In this document: one piece after another, positions 6,912 through 15,658 of the stretch
How the letters are laid out: each line of letters begins with the position of its first letter
How positions within the stretch are numbered: the stretch's first letter is position 1
Assembly: GCA_913777945.1 (NCBI GenBank)
Contig: CAJYTY010000008.1
Location: 372,001-436,000 of the forward strand
Source of the DNA: an uncultured Acinetobacter sp.
GTDB taxonomy: Bacteria; Pseudomonadota; Gammaproteobacteria; Pseudomonadales; Moraxellaceae
Direction: 5' to 3'
Length of the DNA: 64,000 bases
The notes under the pieces: model-generated
The model's database searches: none
Seen by the model: only the letters and a program-made list of their open reading frames with translations
Told to the model about the DNA's origin: nothing
Program-made: the position numbers and the translations under genes

Positions 6912-7517
6912 ATGGCAAAAAAAAATTTGAATAATTGGCATTTTTATGTATTTGTTACATTGATAATTATATTTTATACTTTATTAGTTTACTTATCAGC
7001 TTCAAATATTCCAAACCTTACACTTCTTGCTGCCCCTGTGTCAGTTGCAGTAGTAGTGTTTTTTTGGAGGCATCAGGAACTCTTGAAGAGTCGGGCAGTA
7101 AGTGCAGAAATAATGTTCAAAGCCTTTCATAATTATGCTATTAAATTTGGAGAACTATACTATCAAACAATTCCATCGTTAGAAAAACAAGATTCATTGA
7201 CACAAATGGATTTAGATTTCTTGAATGACGAATTCAAAGATTTTAAAAAATTGAGAAATATATATTTTGTCGAGCGTGAAAGCTTTTATAGAATAGCAGG
7301 TATTCCAATTGAAATTAAAAATAGTATTAATAGAGAGTTTACAGCATTTAATAGTTTACACTCAAATTTGAGTGATTTTTTGAATAGTAAATCTTTAGAC
7401 ATAAAAAAATTAAAGTCAAAAAATGATGATTCTAAAGATATGTTAGATAATGTATTTGTAGAGACAATAGGCAGAAAAATTGAAGAATTAATAAAACCAT
7501 ATATTTGGTATCAATAA
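6912..7517 (+). CDS. Membrane protein of unknown function (moron)
   Basis: The 201-residue product has two adjacent hydrophobic segments at the N-terminus (FYVFVTLIIIFYTLLVYLSA and LTLLAAPVSVAVVVFFW) and a long charged, helical cytoplasmic region. No family is recognised. The ATG at 6912 has GGAAAG upstream; the longer TTG-started frame overlaps the terminator and is not credible. The gene is much more AT-rich than flanking phage genes, and it sits between Q and the packaging genes. That placement is typical of morons, and superinfection exclusion is a reasonable guess. Confidence 0.6.
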   Translation: MAKKNLNNWHFYVFVTLIIIFYTLLVYLSASNIPNLTLLAAPVSVAVVVFFWRHQELLKSRAVSAEIMFKAFHNYAIKFGELYYQTIPSLEKQDSLTQMDLDFLNDEFKDFKKLRNIYFVERESFYRIAGIPIEIKNSINREFTAFNSLHSNLSDFLNSKSLDIKKLKSKNDDSKDMLDNVFVETIGRKIEELIKPYIWYQ

Positions 7518-7594
7518 TGACCGGGCATATTTTACATCAAGGTCAGAAAGTATTTTAAAATCCATTATGGTGGTATTTTTAATTGGTATAATCT

Positions 7595-8023
7595 ATGGAA
7601 ATAGATATATACAAAGCTAAAACCAAAAAAGCGCCGTTAAAAACCAAGCCAAGAACCAGACCGCTGCCTAAAGCTAAACAAAATTATTTAGAAGCAGAAG
7701 AAACTCTATTTCAAGAATTAGAAGAAAATCTGATCGGATATCGCCGTAAGTTTAAGTTCGAATCCACAAAAAATTGGCGCTTCGATTTCTATATTGTGCG
7801 TTTGAATCTTCTTATTGAGATTGCTGGTAGTCCGTGGGCCGTTGGTCGTGGTGGTAAAAAGGTGGCTAATTCTTTGTGTAAGCACGACTCAGCTATAGAT
7901 GCTGGATTTAAATTTGTCCGCTTTGAGCCTTGTCAAATTGAGTCTAGCTTTGCGATCGACTGGATTAAAAGTGAATTAGCGAGACTAGAAAATGGACCAG
8001 ATAAGACCATTTCCACAAACTGA
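7595..8023 (+). CDS. PD-(D/E)XK-like endonuclease, paralogue of the 5654 gene
   Basis: The 142-residue protein repeats the pattern of the 5654-6055 product: Glu in YLEAEETLFQEL, NWRFDFYI, LLIEIAGSPWAVGRGG and AGFKFVRFEP. The second acidic residue of the E-x-E motif is replaced (EIAG), so catalysis may be altered or use another residue. The N-terminus is Lys/Arg/Pro-rich and may bind DNA. It lies just upstream of the terminase genes, where many phages carry a nuclease that aids packaging. No good ribosome site is seen before the ATG at 7595. Confidence 0.6.
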   Translation: MEIDIYKAKTKKAPLKTKPRTRPLPKAKQNYLEAEETLFQELEENLIGYRRKFKFESTKNWRFDFYIVRLNLLIEIAGSPWAVGRGGKKVANSLCKHDSAIDAGFKFVRFEPCQIESSFAIDWIKSELARLENGPDKTISTN

Positions 8024-8633
8024 CTTTATAGATCAAGCCGAGGAAGAGGAAGCAATTCGCATTATAGCTGCACCGGATCTTAAGGATTGGGTAATAACGA
8101 ATTTCTTAACGTTGGGCGGTGAGCTGCATAACCCGGATCATGACCACATTGCAGAGTTGCTTCACGATGACGAAACGTTTCTAGCCTTTGCTTGGGCATC
8201 ATCTGCATTTACACGGGCTAAGCGCATGGTGTTGGGGCAATGTGAAAAGGTGATGTTCAATCAAGGTGGATGGAAGAAAGCACGCCAAGAGCAACAAATG
8301 CGCGACTGGTTCGGCTTTGTACCGATTTATCTCATTACGATTGATGCCAACTTTTGCGAGCAAGCGAGTGGTCGTGAGTTTTGTGCTCTGATTGAACATG
8401 AGCTCTATCATATTGGTGTTGAACGTTATGAAGATGGTGAGATCGTTTATAGTGATCATACAGGCTTACCTAAACATTATTTGGCTGGTCACGATGTTGA
8501 AGAATTCGTTGGCGTAGTTAAGCGCTGGGGCCCTAGTGATGACATTAAACGTCTGGTCGAAGTCGCAAAGCAGGCGCCGTTTGTTTCAGAAAAGAATATA
8601 GCTGCAAGTTGTGGGACGTGTTTGATTAAGTAG
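7992..8633 (+). CDS. Putative phage metallopeptidase (HExxH)
   Basis: The 213-residue product contains IEHELYHIG, a zincin HExxH motif, in the context CALIEHELYHIGVERYEDGEIVYSDHTG, which matches the putative phage metallopeptidase family seen beside terminase genes. The true substrate of that family is not established. It overlaps the endonuclease gene by 32 bases and ends in the terminator at 8633-8654. Four Cys residues, two at the C-terminus (ASCGTC), are present. Confidence 0.7.
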   Translation: MDQIRPFPQTDFIDQAEEEEAIRIIAAPDLKDWVITNFLTLGGELHNPDHDHIAELLHDDETFLAFAWASSAFTRAKRMVLGQCEKVMFNQGGWKKARQEQQMRDWFGFVPIYLITIDANFCEQASGREFCALIEHELYHIGVERYEDGEIVYSDHTGLPKHYLAGHDVEEFVGVVKRWGPSDDIKRLVEVAKQAPFVSEKNIAASCGTCLIK

Positions 8634-8654
8634 AGCCTTCGGGCTCTTTTTTTT
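8633..8654 (+). terminator. Intrinsic terminator before terminase genes
   Basis: The stem AGAGCC/GGCTCT with a TTCG tetraloop is followed by seven T residues. It starts at the last base of the metallopeptidase gene and is 39 bases before the terminase small subunit start. Confidence 0.85.
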
Positions 8655-8692
8655 GCTCATGTTGTTGGACGTAGCATGACAAGGGTGAGTTT

Positions 8693-9217
8693 ATGGCGGC
8701 ACTTAAAGAGCCTGTAAAAATCTTTATAGTTCAGTCTCTTGCTTGCTTTGAAACACCCCAACAAGTTGCAGATGCCGTCCAACAAAGATTTGGCATAGAA
8801 ATTGATCGCAGGCAATGCGAAGGATATGATCCAACGAAGTTTTCAGGGCGTAATCTGAGCAAAAAACTAAAAGACCTATTTGAGCGCACGCGCAAAGACT
8901 TTAAGGACAACATAGAAGATATTCCAATTGCTAATAAGGCATTTCACTTTAAAGAGCTTCAGCAAATGTATGAAGATTTTTCAAAAAATAAGGTGATGAA
9001 AGCCAAGGTTTTGAAACAAGCACAAAGTCTTATTCAAATGGGCAGTGGTGGACCAAGTGGTATATCTGAAAAAGAACTCATAGAAATTGAAATGAAACGT
9101 CTTGAGCTTGAAAAACTCAAACGTGAAATCAATCCACCTGAAACAAGGCCTCCTGAGGAAGATTACAAAATCAGCCTGAATCCTGATGAGGAAATTCCAA
9201 ATGAGCCAATTCTTTAA
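8693..9217 (+). CDS. Terminase small subunit (DUF2280)
   Basis: The 174-residue protein starts LKEPVKIFIVQSLACFETPQQVADAVQQRFGI, the diagnostic opening of DUF2280, a helix-turn-helix family found directly before terminase large subunits. It would bind the packaging site and regulate the ATPase. A coiled-coil stretch rich in Glu/Lys/Leu (about 120-150) could mediate oligomerisation. AAGGGTGAG precedes the ATG, and the 3' end overlaps the large subunit gene by 17 bases. Confidence 0.85.
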   Translation: MAALKEPVKIFIVQSLACFETPQQVADAVQQRFGIEIDRRQCEGYDPTKFSGRNLSKKLKDLFERTRKDFKDNIEDIPIANKAFHFKELQQMYEDFSKNKVMKAKVLKQAQSLIQMGSGGPSGISEKELIEIEMKRLELEKLKREINPPETRPPEEDYKISLNPDEEIPNEPIL

Positions 9218-10523
9218 TCCTCCTGATGGTGCTGTACAACTAACACCGAAACAAGCAAACATATATTTATGGGGCTGGCAAAAAGAAGCCCGTTTTCGTG
9301 ATGCTGTATGTGGTCGCCGATTTGGTAAAACCTTTTTAGCTAAAGCAGAAATGCGCCGTGCTGCAAGATTGGCCGCAAAATGGAACGTATCTGTTGAGGA
9401 TGAAATTTGGTATGCAGCACCGACATTCAAGCAAGCCAAGCGCGTCTTTTGGAAACGATTAAAGCAAGCAATTCCTCCAGTATGGCGAGCTGGAAAGCCC
9501 AATGAGACTGAGTGCTCGATTACTTTAAAAAGTGGTCATGTTATTCGTGTTGTAGGTTTAGACAACTATGACGATCTACGAGGTTCGGGACTTTTTTTTC
9601 TCATTATTGATGAATGGGCAGATTGTAAGTGGGCGGCATGGGAAGAAGTACTTCGCCCAATGCTATCAACCTGTAAGTATGTGGTAAAGGGCGAGCTACG
9701 TGTAGGTGGGCATGTTCTAAGAATAGGTACACCAAAAGGCTTCAATCATTGTTATGACACATTCATGGATGGACAACCAGGACATGAACCCGATTGCCGT
9801 AGCTTCTCTTACACGTCACTTCAAGGTGGCAACATTCCTGAGTCTGAAATTATTGTTGCTAAGCGCAAAATGGATCCTAAGACATTTAGTCAGGAATATG
9901 AGGCAAGTTTTGAGAGTTATCAAGGTGTAATTTATTACTGCTTTAACCGTGTTTTAAACAGTTCAAATGAGACGGTTCAATCTGGCGATATTCTACATAT
10001 TGGAATGGACTTCAACGTCACAAAAATGGCTGCTGTGGTGTATGTACGCCGTGGTGAGACTATACATGCGGTTGACGAGTTCGTGAATCTTTTCGATACA
10101 CCAGCAATGATTGAGGCTATAAAGCAACGCTATCCAGATTATGAAATTGGTATTTATCCAGATGCGTCTGGTGAGAATCGCAAATCCAGTAATGCTAGTG
10201 AAACAGATCTGGCTTTACTCCGCAAAGCTGGGTTCAAAGTCTATGTAAATTCTAGCAATCCTGCTGTTAAGGACCGTATCAACTCAATGAACGGAATGCT
10301 CTGTAATACCTTGGCAGAAAGACGATTATTCGTAAATGCTATTAAATGCCCACATTTTGTGAAATGCCAAGAACGTCAAATTTATGATGAACATGGTCAG
10401 CCCGATAAGAAATCTGGATTTGACCATATGAACGATGCTGGTACATATCCAATTGCGTATCTGTTCCCTATTAATGAGCTGGTAAAACGCATCGACATCC
10501 CAATTTTTGGAAGAAGAACATGA
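9201..10523 (+). CDS. Terminase large subunit
   Basis: The 440-residue packaging motor has a Walker A-type motif CGRRFGKT (residues 37-44), a Walker B with catalytic Glu in LFFLIIDEWAD (Asp137-Glu138), and RNase H-like nuclease motifs with Asp in HIGMDFNVTKMAAV and in IYPDASG. The length is normal for the family. The ATG at 9201 is chosen because GAGGAA lies upstream; the frame is open from an ATG at 9186 that overlaps that site. It overlaps the portal gene by four bases. It cuts concatemers and drives DNA into the prohead. Confidence 0.9.
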   Translation: MSQFFNPPDGAVQLTPKQANIYLWGWQKEARFRDAVCGRRFGKTFLAKAEMRRAARLAAKWNVSVEDEIWYAAPTFKQAKRVFWKRLKQAIPPVWRAGKPNETECSITLKSGHVIRVVGLDNYDDLRGSGLFFLIIDEWADCKWAAWEEVLRPMLSTCKYVVKGELRVGGHVLRIGTPKGFNHCYDTFMDGQPGHEPDCRSFSYTSLQGGNIPESEIIVAKRKMDPKTFSQEYEASFESYQGVIYYCFNRVLNSSNETVQSGDILHIGMDFNVTKMAAVVYVRRGETIHAVDEFVNLFDTPAMIEAIKQRYPDYEIGIYPDASGENRKSSNASETDLALLRKAGFKVYVNSSNPAVKDRINSMNGMLCNTLAERRLFVNAIKCPHFVKCQERQIYDEHGQPDKKSGFDHMNDAGTYPIAYLFPINELVKRIDIPIFGRRT

Positions 10524-11965
10524 CAGTAACAACACGACATCCTGATTATGATGAAAACATCGAACTTTGGATTAAGTTGGATGATGTCTGTAAAGGCCAA
10601 AAAGCAATTAAAGCGAAAGCCAAGACTTATCTGCCAGTACCAGAAACTTTTGGTGATGGTGATACAGATCGATATAAAGATTATCTTGGTCGAGCAGTGT
10701 TCTATGGTGTGACTGGTCGTACACTGAATAGTTATATTGGTTCAGCATTCAATAAACTACCTGAGTTCAAGCGCCCAGAAGCACTTGAATACATGGAGCG
10801 CAATGCCGATGGAGCGGGACGTTCAATCTTTCAATGTTCGCAAAGAATGCTAAGACTGGTCATGAAACATTACCGCTGCGCCGTGTATGTCGATTACCCG
10901 AATGTGGCTCCAAGTCGTAACCGGGAAGAAGATAAGCGGAAAAATGCATTTCCAATGATCCACACACTGAATGCAAAAAGTGTTATCGATTGGGATTACA
11001 TCATCATTGGGAACCAGAAGAAGCTCAGTTTTGTCAAAATTCTTGAAATGGTATCTACACGTGGACCTGACGGTTTTACGCGTCAAAGCAAGGAGCAGTA
11101 CCGCGTATTACGCTTAGAAGGTGCAGAGACAGGTAATCTCTTTTACACCGTACAAATCTATACCAATGATGATGGCAATTGGGCTGAGGGCATTAAATAC
11201 ACGCCTACTGATTACCATGGTGCCACTTGGTCCTATATCCCTTTTTCATTTTGTGGTGCCGTCGATAACTCAGATGATATTGATAATGCGCCGTTGTTAG
11301 AGCTTGCTGATTTGAACTTGGCACATTATCGGAACTCTGCGGATGTAGAGGAGTCTGGATTTATTGTTGGCCAGCCTACAGTTTGTCTACCTGATGTCAG
11401 TCATGAGCAGTATGAAATCATCAAAAAAGACAAACTTTCGATTGGATCTCGCAACGGCTTTCCGACCAAAGTTGAAATTGTGCAGGCAGAAGATAACAAC
11501 CTGGCTAAACAGTTAATGACTGACAAGTGGGAGCAGATGAAGGAAATGGGCGCTCGACTGATAGAGGTTGGATCCGCCAATAAAACTGCAACCCAGTCAG
11601 ACAATGAGGATTCAATTCAGCATTCAGTGGTATCGCTTGCTGTATCGAATATCAGTGAAGTTCTGACCATGGCATTACGTTGGTGTGCCAAGTTTGCTTT
11701 GCCTAATCATGAATTGGGTCCAGAAGAGTTAAGCTATGTCATCTCGCAGGATTTCAACAAACCAAAATTCAGTGAAGAGCGTGCTAAGCGTCTTTATGAA
11801 GCCTGTGTCGGTGACTATTTACCATGGGCAGTTTGGTACAAGTACGAACAGACTGGCATGTTTACTGAGGAAAAGTGGGACGAGATTCAGAAACAGATTG
11901 ATCAGCAGCGTATGAGTAATCCGCTAGGTAACTACAATCCAAATTCTGGTGGTGGTAATGAATGA
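10520..11965 (+). CDS. Portal protein (DUF4055)
   Basis: The 481-residue product matches the DUF4055 portal family: it starts with a conserved HPDYDENIELWIKLDDVCKGQ region, and a RTLNSYIGSAFNKLPEF segment follows. It forms the dodecameric ring at the prohead vertex through which DNA enters. Placement directly after terminase and before the Mu F-like gene fits. The C-terminal 20 residues are Gln/Asn/Gly-rich and disordered. Confidence 0.85.
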   Translation: MTVTTRHPDYDENIELWIKLDDVCKGQKAIKAKAKTYLPVPETFGDGDTDRYKDYLGRAVFYGVTGRTLNSYIGSAFNKLPEFKRPEALEYMERNADGAGRSIFQCSQRMLRLVMKHYRCAVYVDYPNVAPSRNREEDKRKNAFPMIHTLNAKSVIDWDYIIIGNQKKLSFVKILEMVSTRGPDGFTRQSKEQYRVLRLEGAETGNLFYTVQIYTNDDGNWAEGIKYTPTDYHGATWSYIPFSFCGAVDNSDDIDNAPLLELADLNLAHYRNSADVEESGFIVGQPTVCLPDVSHEQYEIIKKDKLSIGSRNGFPTKVEIVQAEDNNLAKQLMTDKWEQMKEMGARLIEVGSANKTATQSDNEDSIQHSVVSLAVSNISEVLTMALRWCAKFALPNHELGPEELSYVISQDFNKPKFSEERAKRLYEACVGDYLPWAVWYKYEQTGMFTEEKWDEIQKQIDQQRMSNPLGNYNPNSGGGNE

Positions 11966-13067
11966 AGATGAAATTCAGCAGGCACTTATTGATTTACTTA
12001 CGCAACATAATGCATATCTTCAGCGGTTATCATCATCAGCTGTAAATGAAATCCTGATTCGATTTGATTCAGTCACTAGTGAGGCCTTAGGCCAACTTTT
12101 ACAGCAGATGAATGATCTGGAAGATGCTGAGTTGGCTATTCTTATGAGTGGCCGATATACCACGCCAACATTGAAGCAGATTCAGGTATCGATCAATGAG
12201 TTGCAGCAAAGCATTTCAGTTCAGTTGCCTGAAATCATGACAGCTTCCAGTATCGCATTGGCTGCATATGAAGCAGCTTATATCTACCGTATTGCTGATA
12301 AAAAAGCACCTGCCATTGATGGGGAGAGTTTATATAAGCAAGTCAAAAGAAAACCTTATGCTGGTGGGCAACTTGTAGATCAAATCTTTCCAAACATTGC
12401 ACAAAACTTGCGAAAGAAGATCGAGTATGTGGTTCGGGATGGCATTTCGAATGGACAGACCAATCAGCAGATTATCCAGCGTATCAAAGGCACCAAGCGT
12501 TTGAAGTATGCCGATGGACTATTGAATGATTCTAGGAACCACATTGATGCAGAAGTCAGAACGGCTAGAGCTCACGTAAGCTCTGTTGTTTACTCTGATA
12601 CATGGAAGGCACTAGGATTTGATTACGTACGCGATGTTGCGACACTGGACGGCCGTACGAGCCTTTATTGTGCATCAATAGATGGGCGGATCCAAAAAGC
12701 TGATGGTATCCAGAAGAAACCGCCGTATCACCGCCGTTGCCGAACTGTGCAGGTGGGTTGTGATGAGACGGGATCATTATCTGGTTTACGTCCGTTTGTA
12801 GCGGATGACAGGCCAGTGCGAAACATACCGAAAGATGAGCGATCTGGAAAAATTGGTCAGGTAAATGCCAATGAAACATATGCAAAGTGGTTTGCTCGCC
12901 AAGATAAAATTTTTCAGCTCAATATCCTGGGAAAAACACGGTATGAACTCTATAAATCCGGTGGATTTACGATTGATAAGTTTGTGGATCCACTTAGTGG
13001 TACCAAGTTTACCATTGCTGAGTTGAGGCAAATGGACCAGCAGGCATTTAAGGAGTTGGGGTTGTGA
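11958..13067 (+). CDS. Minor head protein, phage Mu gpF-like
   Basis: The 369-residue protein carries the Mu F-like head morphogenesis domain: DGRTSLYCASIDGRIQ followed by KKPPYHRRCRTVQVGC, the Cys/His pattern of this family. The N-terminal 150 residues are helical. It is thought to aid head assembly, possibly at the portal vertex. The ATG at 11958 is preferred over the upstream GTG because it follows the GGTGGTGG region. It overlaps the portal gene by 8 bases and the next gene by 4. Confidence 0.8.
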   Translation: MNEDEIQQALIDLLTQHNAYLQRLSSSAVNEILIRFDSVTSEALGQLLQQMNDLEDAELAILMSGRYTTPTLKQIQVSINELQQSISVQLPEIMTASSIALAAYEAAYIYRIADKKAPAIDGESLYKQVKRKPYAGGQLVDQIFPNIAQNLRKKIEYVVRDGISNGQTNQQIIQRIKGTKRLKYADGLLNDSRNHIDAEVRTARAHVSSVVYSDTWKALGFDYVRDVATLDGRTSLYCASIDGRIQKADGIQKKPPYHRRCRTVQVGCDETGSLSGLRPFVADDRPVRNIPKDERSGKIGQVNANETYAKWFARQDKIFQLNILGKTRYELYKSGGFTIDKFVDPLSGTKFTIAELRQMDQQAFKELGL

Positions 13068-13270
13068 GTGAAATCAATACTATAAAACTTGTAATCAAAC
13101 GCCACAGAAATAGCCTTGCTGTTTTTGATGAAGAAACCAACCAAATGCTAAGTGGTCAATCATCCGTTGTAATGGAAAGTCATTCAACAGAACCGCCAAA
13201 AGTCACTATCACATTTGACGCATGGGGGTCGCACGGCATTCGCTTCGAAGATGATGAGCGAAAGGAGTGA
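13064..13270 (+). CDS. Small hypothetical phage protein
   Basis: The 68-residue protein starts with GTG overlapping the previous stop. It is beta-rich (IKLVIKRHRNSLAVFDEE and PKVTITFDAWGSHGIRF) with no family recognised. It ends with AAAGGAGTGA, which supplies the ribosome site for the next small gene. A decoration or head accessory role is only suggested by the position. Confidence 0.5.
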   Translation: MSEINTIKLVIKRHRNSLAVFDEETNQMLSGQSSVVMESHSTEPPKVTITFDAWGSHGIRFEDDERKE

Positions 13271-13275
13271 GATTT

Positions 13276-13419
13276 ATGAAACAAATTACCATGACTAAAG
13301 CACAGTACATCCTTAGTACAAATCTAATTCTGGTGCCATTTATTCGGAAAGTGATTCCAAGATATATGGCGATTTTTGGGTATAACTTTAAGCAACATAA
13401 AGCACATATCCAGATATAA
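13276..13419 (+). CDS. Small hypothetical protein, 47 residues
   Basis: A short frame with a strong AAAGGAG seven bases before its ATG encodes a basic 47-residue protein with a hydrophobic stretch (YILSTNLILVPFIRKVIP) that could associate with membrane. It lies 5 bases after the previous stop, between the Mu F-like gene block and the Acb2 terminator. The ribosome site and coupling support it; no family is recognised. Confidence 0.5.
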   Translation: MKQITMTKAQYILSTNLILVPFIRKVIPRYMAIFGYNFKQHKAHIQI

Positions 13420-13436
13420 AACCAATTTTAACCAAT

Positions 13437-13458
13437 AGCAGCCAAACGGCTGTTTTTT
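13437..13458 (+). terminator. Intrinsic terminator upstream of acb2
   Basis: CAGCC and GGCTG enclose an AAAC loop followed by six T residues; the acb2 start codon is 16 bases downstream. Confidence 0.7.
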
Positions 13459-13473
13459 ATTGTGAGAAAGAAA

Positions 13474-13776
13474 ATGGAAAACCAACATCAAAAGATCAAA
13501 GGTTATCGAGATTTATCTCAGGAAGAAATTAACCTGATGAATGAAATTAAAGCCATTGGTCCACAAGTGCAATCTGTAATTGAAAAAGTACAAAAGCACA
13601 TTGCCACTCAACGATACAACTGTAAATGTGACGCAGGGCAACAAGTCCATGATTTGGAAGAATGGGATCGTCTTGAATTGGCAACTCCTGAGCGCTTTGC
13701 GGCAATGGCTAAGACTGATTTTCAGACAGCTCTTATGTATTTGGTTCGCTCTGTGGCTCAACCGACCAGTTTCTAA
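13474..13776 (+). CDS. acb2: Acb2/Tad1-type cyclic nucleotide sponge (anti-CBASS)
   Basis: The 100-residue protein shows both ends of the Acb2 family: IKGYRDLSQEEINLMNEIKAIG at the start, and AKTDFQTALMYLVRSVAQPTSF at the end. The centre (about residues 43-75) has an extra segment with two Cys (CKC) compared with the shortest forms. Acb2 proteins form hexamers that bind cyclic di- and trinucleotides and so stop CBASS effector activation. The gene stands alone between two terminators among head genes, so it would be expressed late or from local promoter activity. The ATG at 13474 is preferred to the upstream GTG. The family call is by pattern recall, not alignment. Confidence 0.8.
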   Translation: MENQHQKIKGYRDLSQEEINLMNEIKAIGPQVQSVIEKVQKHIATQRYNCKCDAGQQVHDLEEWDRLELATPERFAAMAKTDFQTALMYLVRSVAQPTSF

Positions 13777-13796
13777 AATACTTAGATTTTAAACAT

Positions 13797-13819
13797 AGCA
13801 CCTCCCAAGGTGCTTTTTT
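13797..13819 (+). terminator. Intrinsic terminator after acb2
   Basis: AGCACCT pairs with AGGTGCT around a 4-base loop, and six T residues follow. It lies 70 bases before the scaffold gene. Confidence 0.85.
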
Positions 13820-13889
13820 ATTGCCTGTAATTCGGATGAATAAGGCGCAACGAGCGGATGCTCATTTCAGAAATAGGGTCGGATGACTT

Positions 13890-14639
13890 ATGAAACTTAA
13901 AACAGTAACCGTTGAAGGTAAGACCTATGCCGAAGTAAATGATCAAGGTCAACCGATCTATGTTCACGAAGACGGCAAAGAAGTTGGACACGATGCACCT
14001 CAGACCGTTGCAACAATTGCCCGTCTAAACGGGGAAGCAAAAACAAACCGCGAGCGCTACGAAAAAGCGGAATCATCCCTCAAAGCGTTTGAAGGTATTG
14101 AAGATCCAGCAGCAGCCAAAAAAGCAATTGAAACTTTAAAAAACTTTGATGACAAAAAACTGGTGGATGCCGGTGAAGTTGAAAAAGTGAAGGCTGAGGC
14201 GATCAAGGCAGTTGAAGAAAAATATGCCCCGATCGTTCAGGAACGTGATGCATATCAAACCCAATTGCACAACGAACTTATCGGCGGTGGTTTTGCTCGT
14301 TCTAAGTTTATTCAAGAAAACGTTTCTGTTCCTGCAGACATGATTCAGGCCCAGTTCGGTAAAAACTTCAAGATCGAAGATGGCAAGGTCGTGGCAGTGG
14401 GTGCAGATGGTCAAAAAATCTTTTCTCGTGCACGTCCTGGTGAAGTCGCTGACTTTGACGAAGCTTTAGAAACTTTGATTGGTGGATATCAATACAAAGA
14501 TTCAATTTTAAAAGGTTCTCAAGCCGGTGGTGGGGGATTTCAGGGCGGTGGTCAAGGCAGTGGTGCCAAAAAGTCACTCGCGGAATGTAAGACCGAGGAA
14601 GAAAAAATTGCCTACTTGAAACAAGCAGGTACTCAATAA
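13890..14639 (+). CDS. Capsid scaffold-like protein (DUF6651)
   Basis: The 249-residue acidic, Lys/Glu/Ala-rich protein has a long predicted coiled coil (about residues 45-130), then a more compact region (ELIGGGFARSKFIQENVSVPADMI) and a Gly-rich tail ending in a short helix. This pattern and the position directly before the major capsid gene fit the DUF6651 scaffold proteins, which direct prohead assembly and then leave. No protease signature is seen. Confidence 0.75.
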   Translation: MKLKTVTVEGKTYAEVNDQGQPIYVHEDGKEVGHDAPQTVATIARLNGEAKTNRERYEKAESSLKAFEGIEDPAAAKKAIETLKNFDDKKLVDAGEVEKVKAEAIKAVEEKYAPIVQERDAYQTQLHNELIGGGFARSKFIQENVSVPADMIQAQFGKNFKIEDGKVVAVGADGQKIFSRARPGEVADFDEALETLIGGYQYKDSILKGSQAGGGGFQGGGQGSGAKKSLAECKTEEEKIAYLKQAGTQ

Positions 14640-14656
14640 TTTAGGAGTTCAAACTC

Positions 14657-15619
14657 ATGCCTTTTGATTTACAGGTATTTAACAAGCAAACATACATTGC
14701 AATGACCGAAACGGTTGCTCAGGACATTGCGAAGTTCAATGAAGCCTCACAAGGTTCAATTGTTTTGATCAATCAGCCGTTTAGTGGTGATTTCAATATG
14801 AAAGCATCATTCAAGGCGATTAACGGCATCGTACGCCGTCGTAATGCTTATGGGACTGGAACAGTTGCAGCTAAACGGCTCGAGCAATTGCTCGATGTTG
14901 CAGTAAAGGTTGCAGCAGGTACACCGCCTATCGAATACGAAAAGCAACAGTACACATGGGTTCTACAGAATCCTGAATTGGCTGCATTAACCATTGGTGA
15001 GCAGTTGGGCAAGGCCAAGATTGCAGATATGCTGAATGCCGGGATTACTGCCGGTGTTGCTGCGATTGGTGGGCAAAGTTCTTTGATTGAAGGCAGCGCC
15101 ACAGCAGATGCATCTTTTCGTTTATTGAATAAAGGTGCGGCACGAATGGGAGACCGTTCAGGAGCATTACGTGCCTGGGTAGTTCACTCGACTACGATGC
15201 ACAATCTCTTTGATAACGCTCTCGCCAACAGTGAACGCTTATTCATGTATGACGGTGTGAACGTTGTGCGTGATCCGTTTGGTCGAGTATTTGTAGTAAC
15301 CGATTCACCGGCGCTTTCCACAACGTCTGGTGATCCTGCAACAACTGTCTACAATTCACTTGGATTGGTTGAAGGTGCAATTGCTATCAATGACAATCAG
15401 GATTTCAACGCTGAACTTGTTCCAACCACGGGCAGTGAAAATCTGAAATACACCTATCAAGCTGAGTGGTCATATGGTGCAGGTGTGAAAGGTTATGCCT
15501 GGGATACTGCCAACGGTGGTAAATCTCCAAACGATGCAGCAATTGCAACGCCAAGCAATTGGGATTTGATCGCATCAAGTCTTAAAGATACTGCTGGTGT
15601 CTTGATCAAAACAAAATAA
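14657..15619 (+). CDS. Major capsid protein
   Basis: The 320-residue protein follows the scaffold with a strong AGGAG site. It has the order of an HK97-fold capsid protein of the short type without a delta domain: an N-arm, a central region with NAGITAGVAAIGGQSSLIEG, and the P-domain-like segment RAWVVHSTTMHNLFDNALANSE then GRVFVVTDSPALS. Sequences of this kind are annotated as major capsid protein in Acinetobacter and Pseudomonas siphophages. It forms the icosahedral shell. Confidence 0.8.
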   Translation: MPFDLQVFNKQTYIAMTETVAQDIAKFNEASQGSIVLINQPFSGDFNMKASFKAINGIVRRRNAYGTGTVAAKRLEQLLDVAVKVAAGTPPIEYEKQQYTWVLQNPELAALTIGEQLGKAKIADMLNAGITAGVAAIGGQSSLIEGSATADASFRLLNKGAARMGDRSGALRAWVVHSTTMHNLFDNALANSERLFMYDGVNVVRDPFGRVFVVTDSPALSTTSGDPATTVYNSLGLVEGAIAINDNQDFNAELVPTTGSENLKYTYQAEWSYGAGVKGYAWDTANGGKSPNDAAIATPSNWDLIASSLKDTAGVLIKTK

Positions 15620-15622
15620 TTG

Positions 15623-15643
15623 AAGGCCCCGCAAGGGGCTTTT
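15623..15643 (+). terminator. Intrinsic terminator after major capsid gene
   Basis: AAGGCCCC pairs with GGGGCTTTT (one G-T pair) around a GCAA tetraloop. It is 16 bases upstream of the next start codon. Confidence 0.75.
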
Positions 15644-15658
15644 CATTTGGAGCAAAGC

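Noticed and set aside
7581..7599. TATAAT promoter for the second endonuclease gene
   Set aside because: The -10 is so close to the ATG at 7595 that the transcript would start after it; there is no -35, so it is probably chance.
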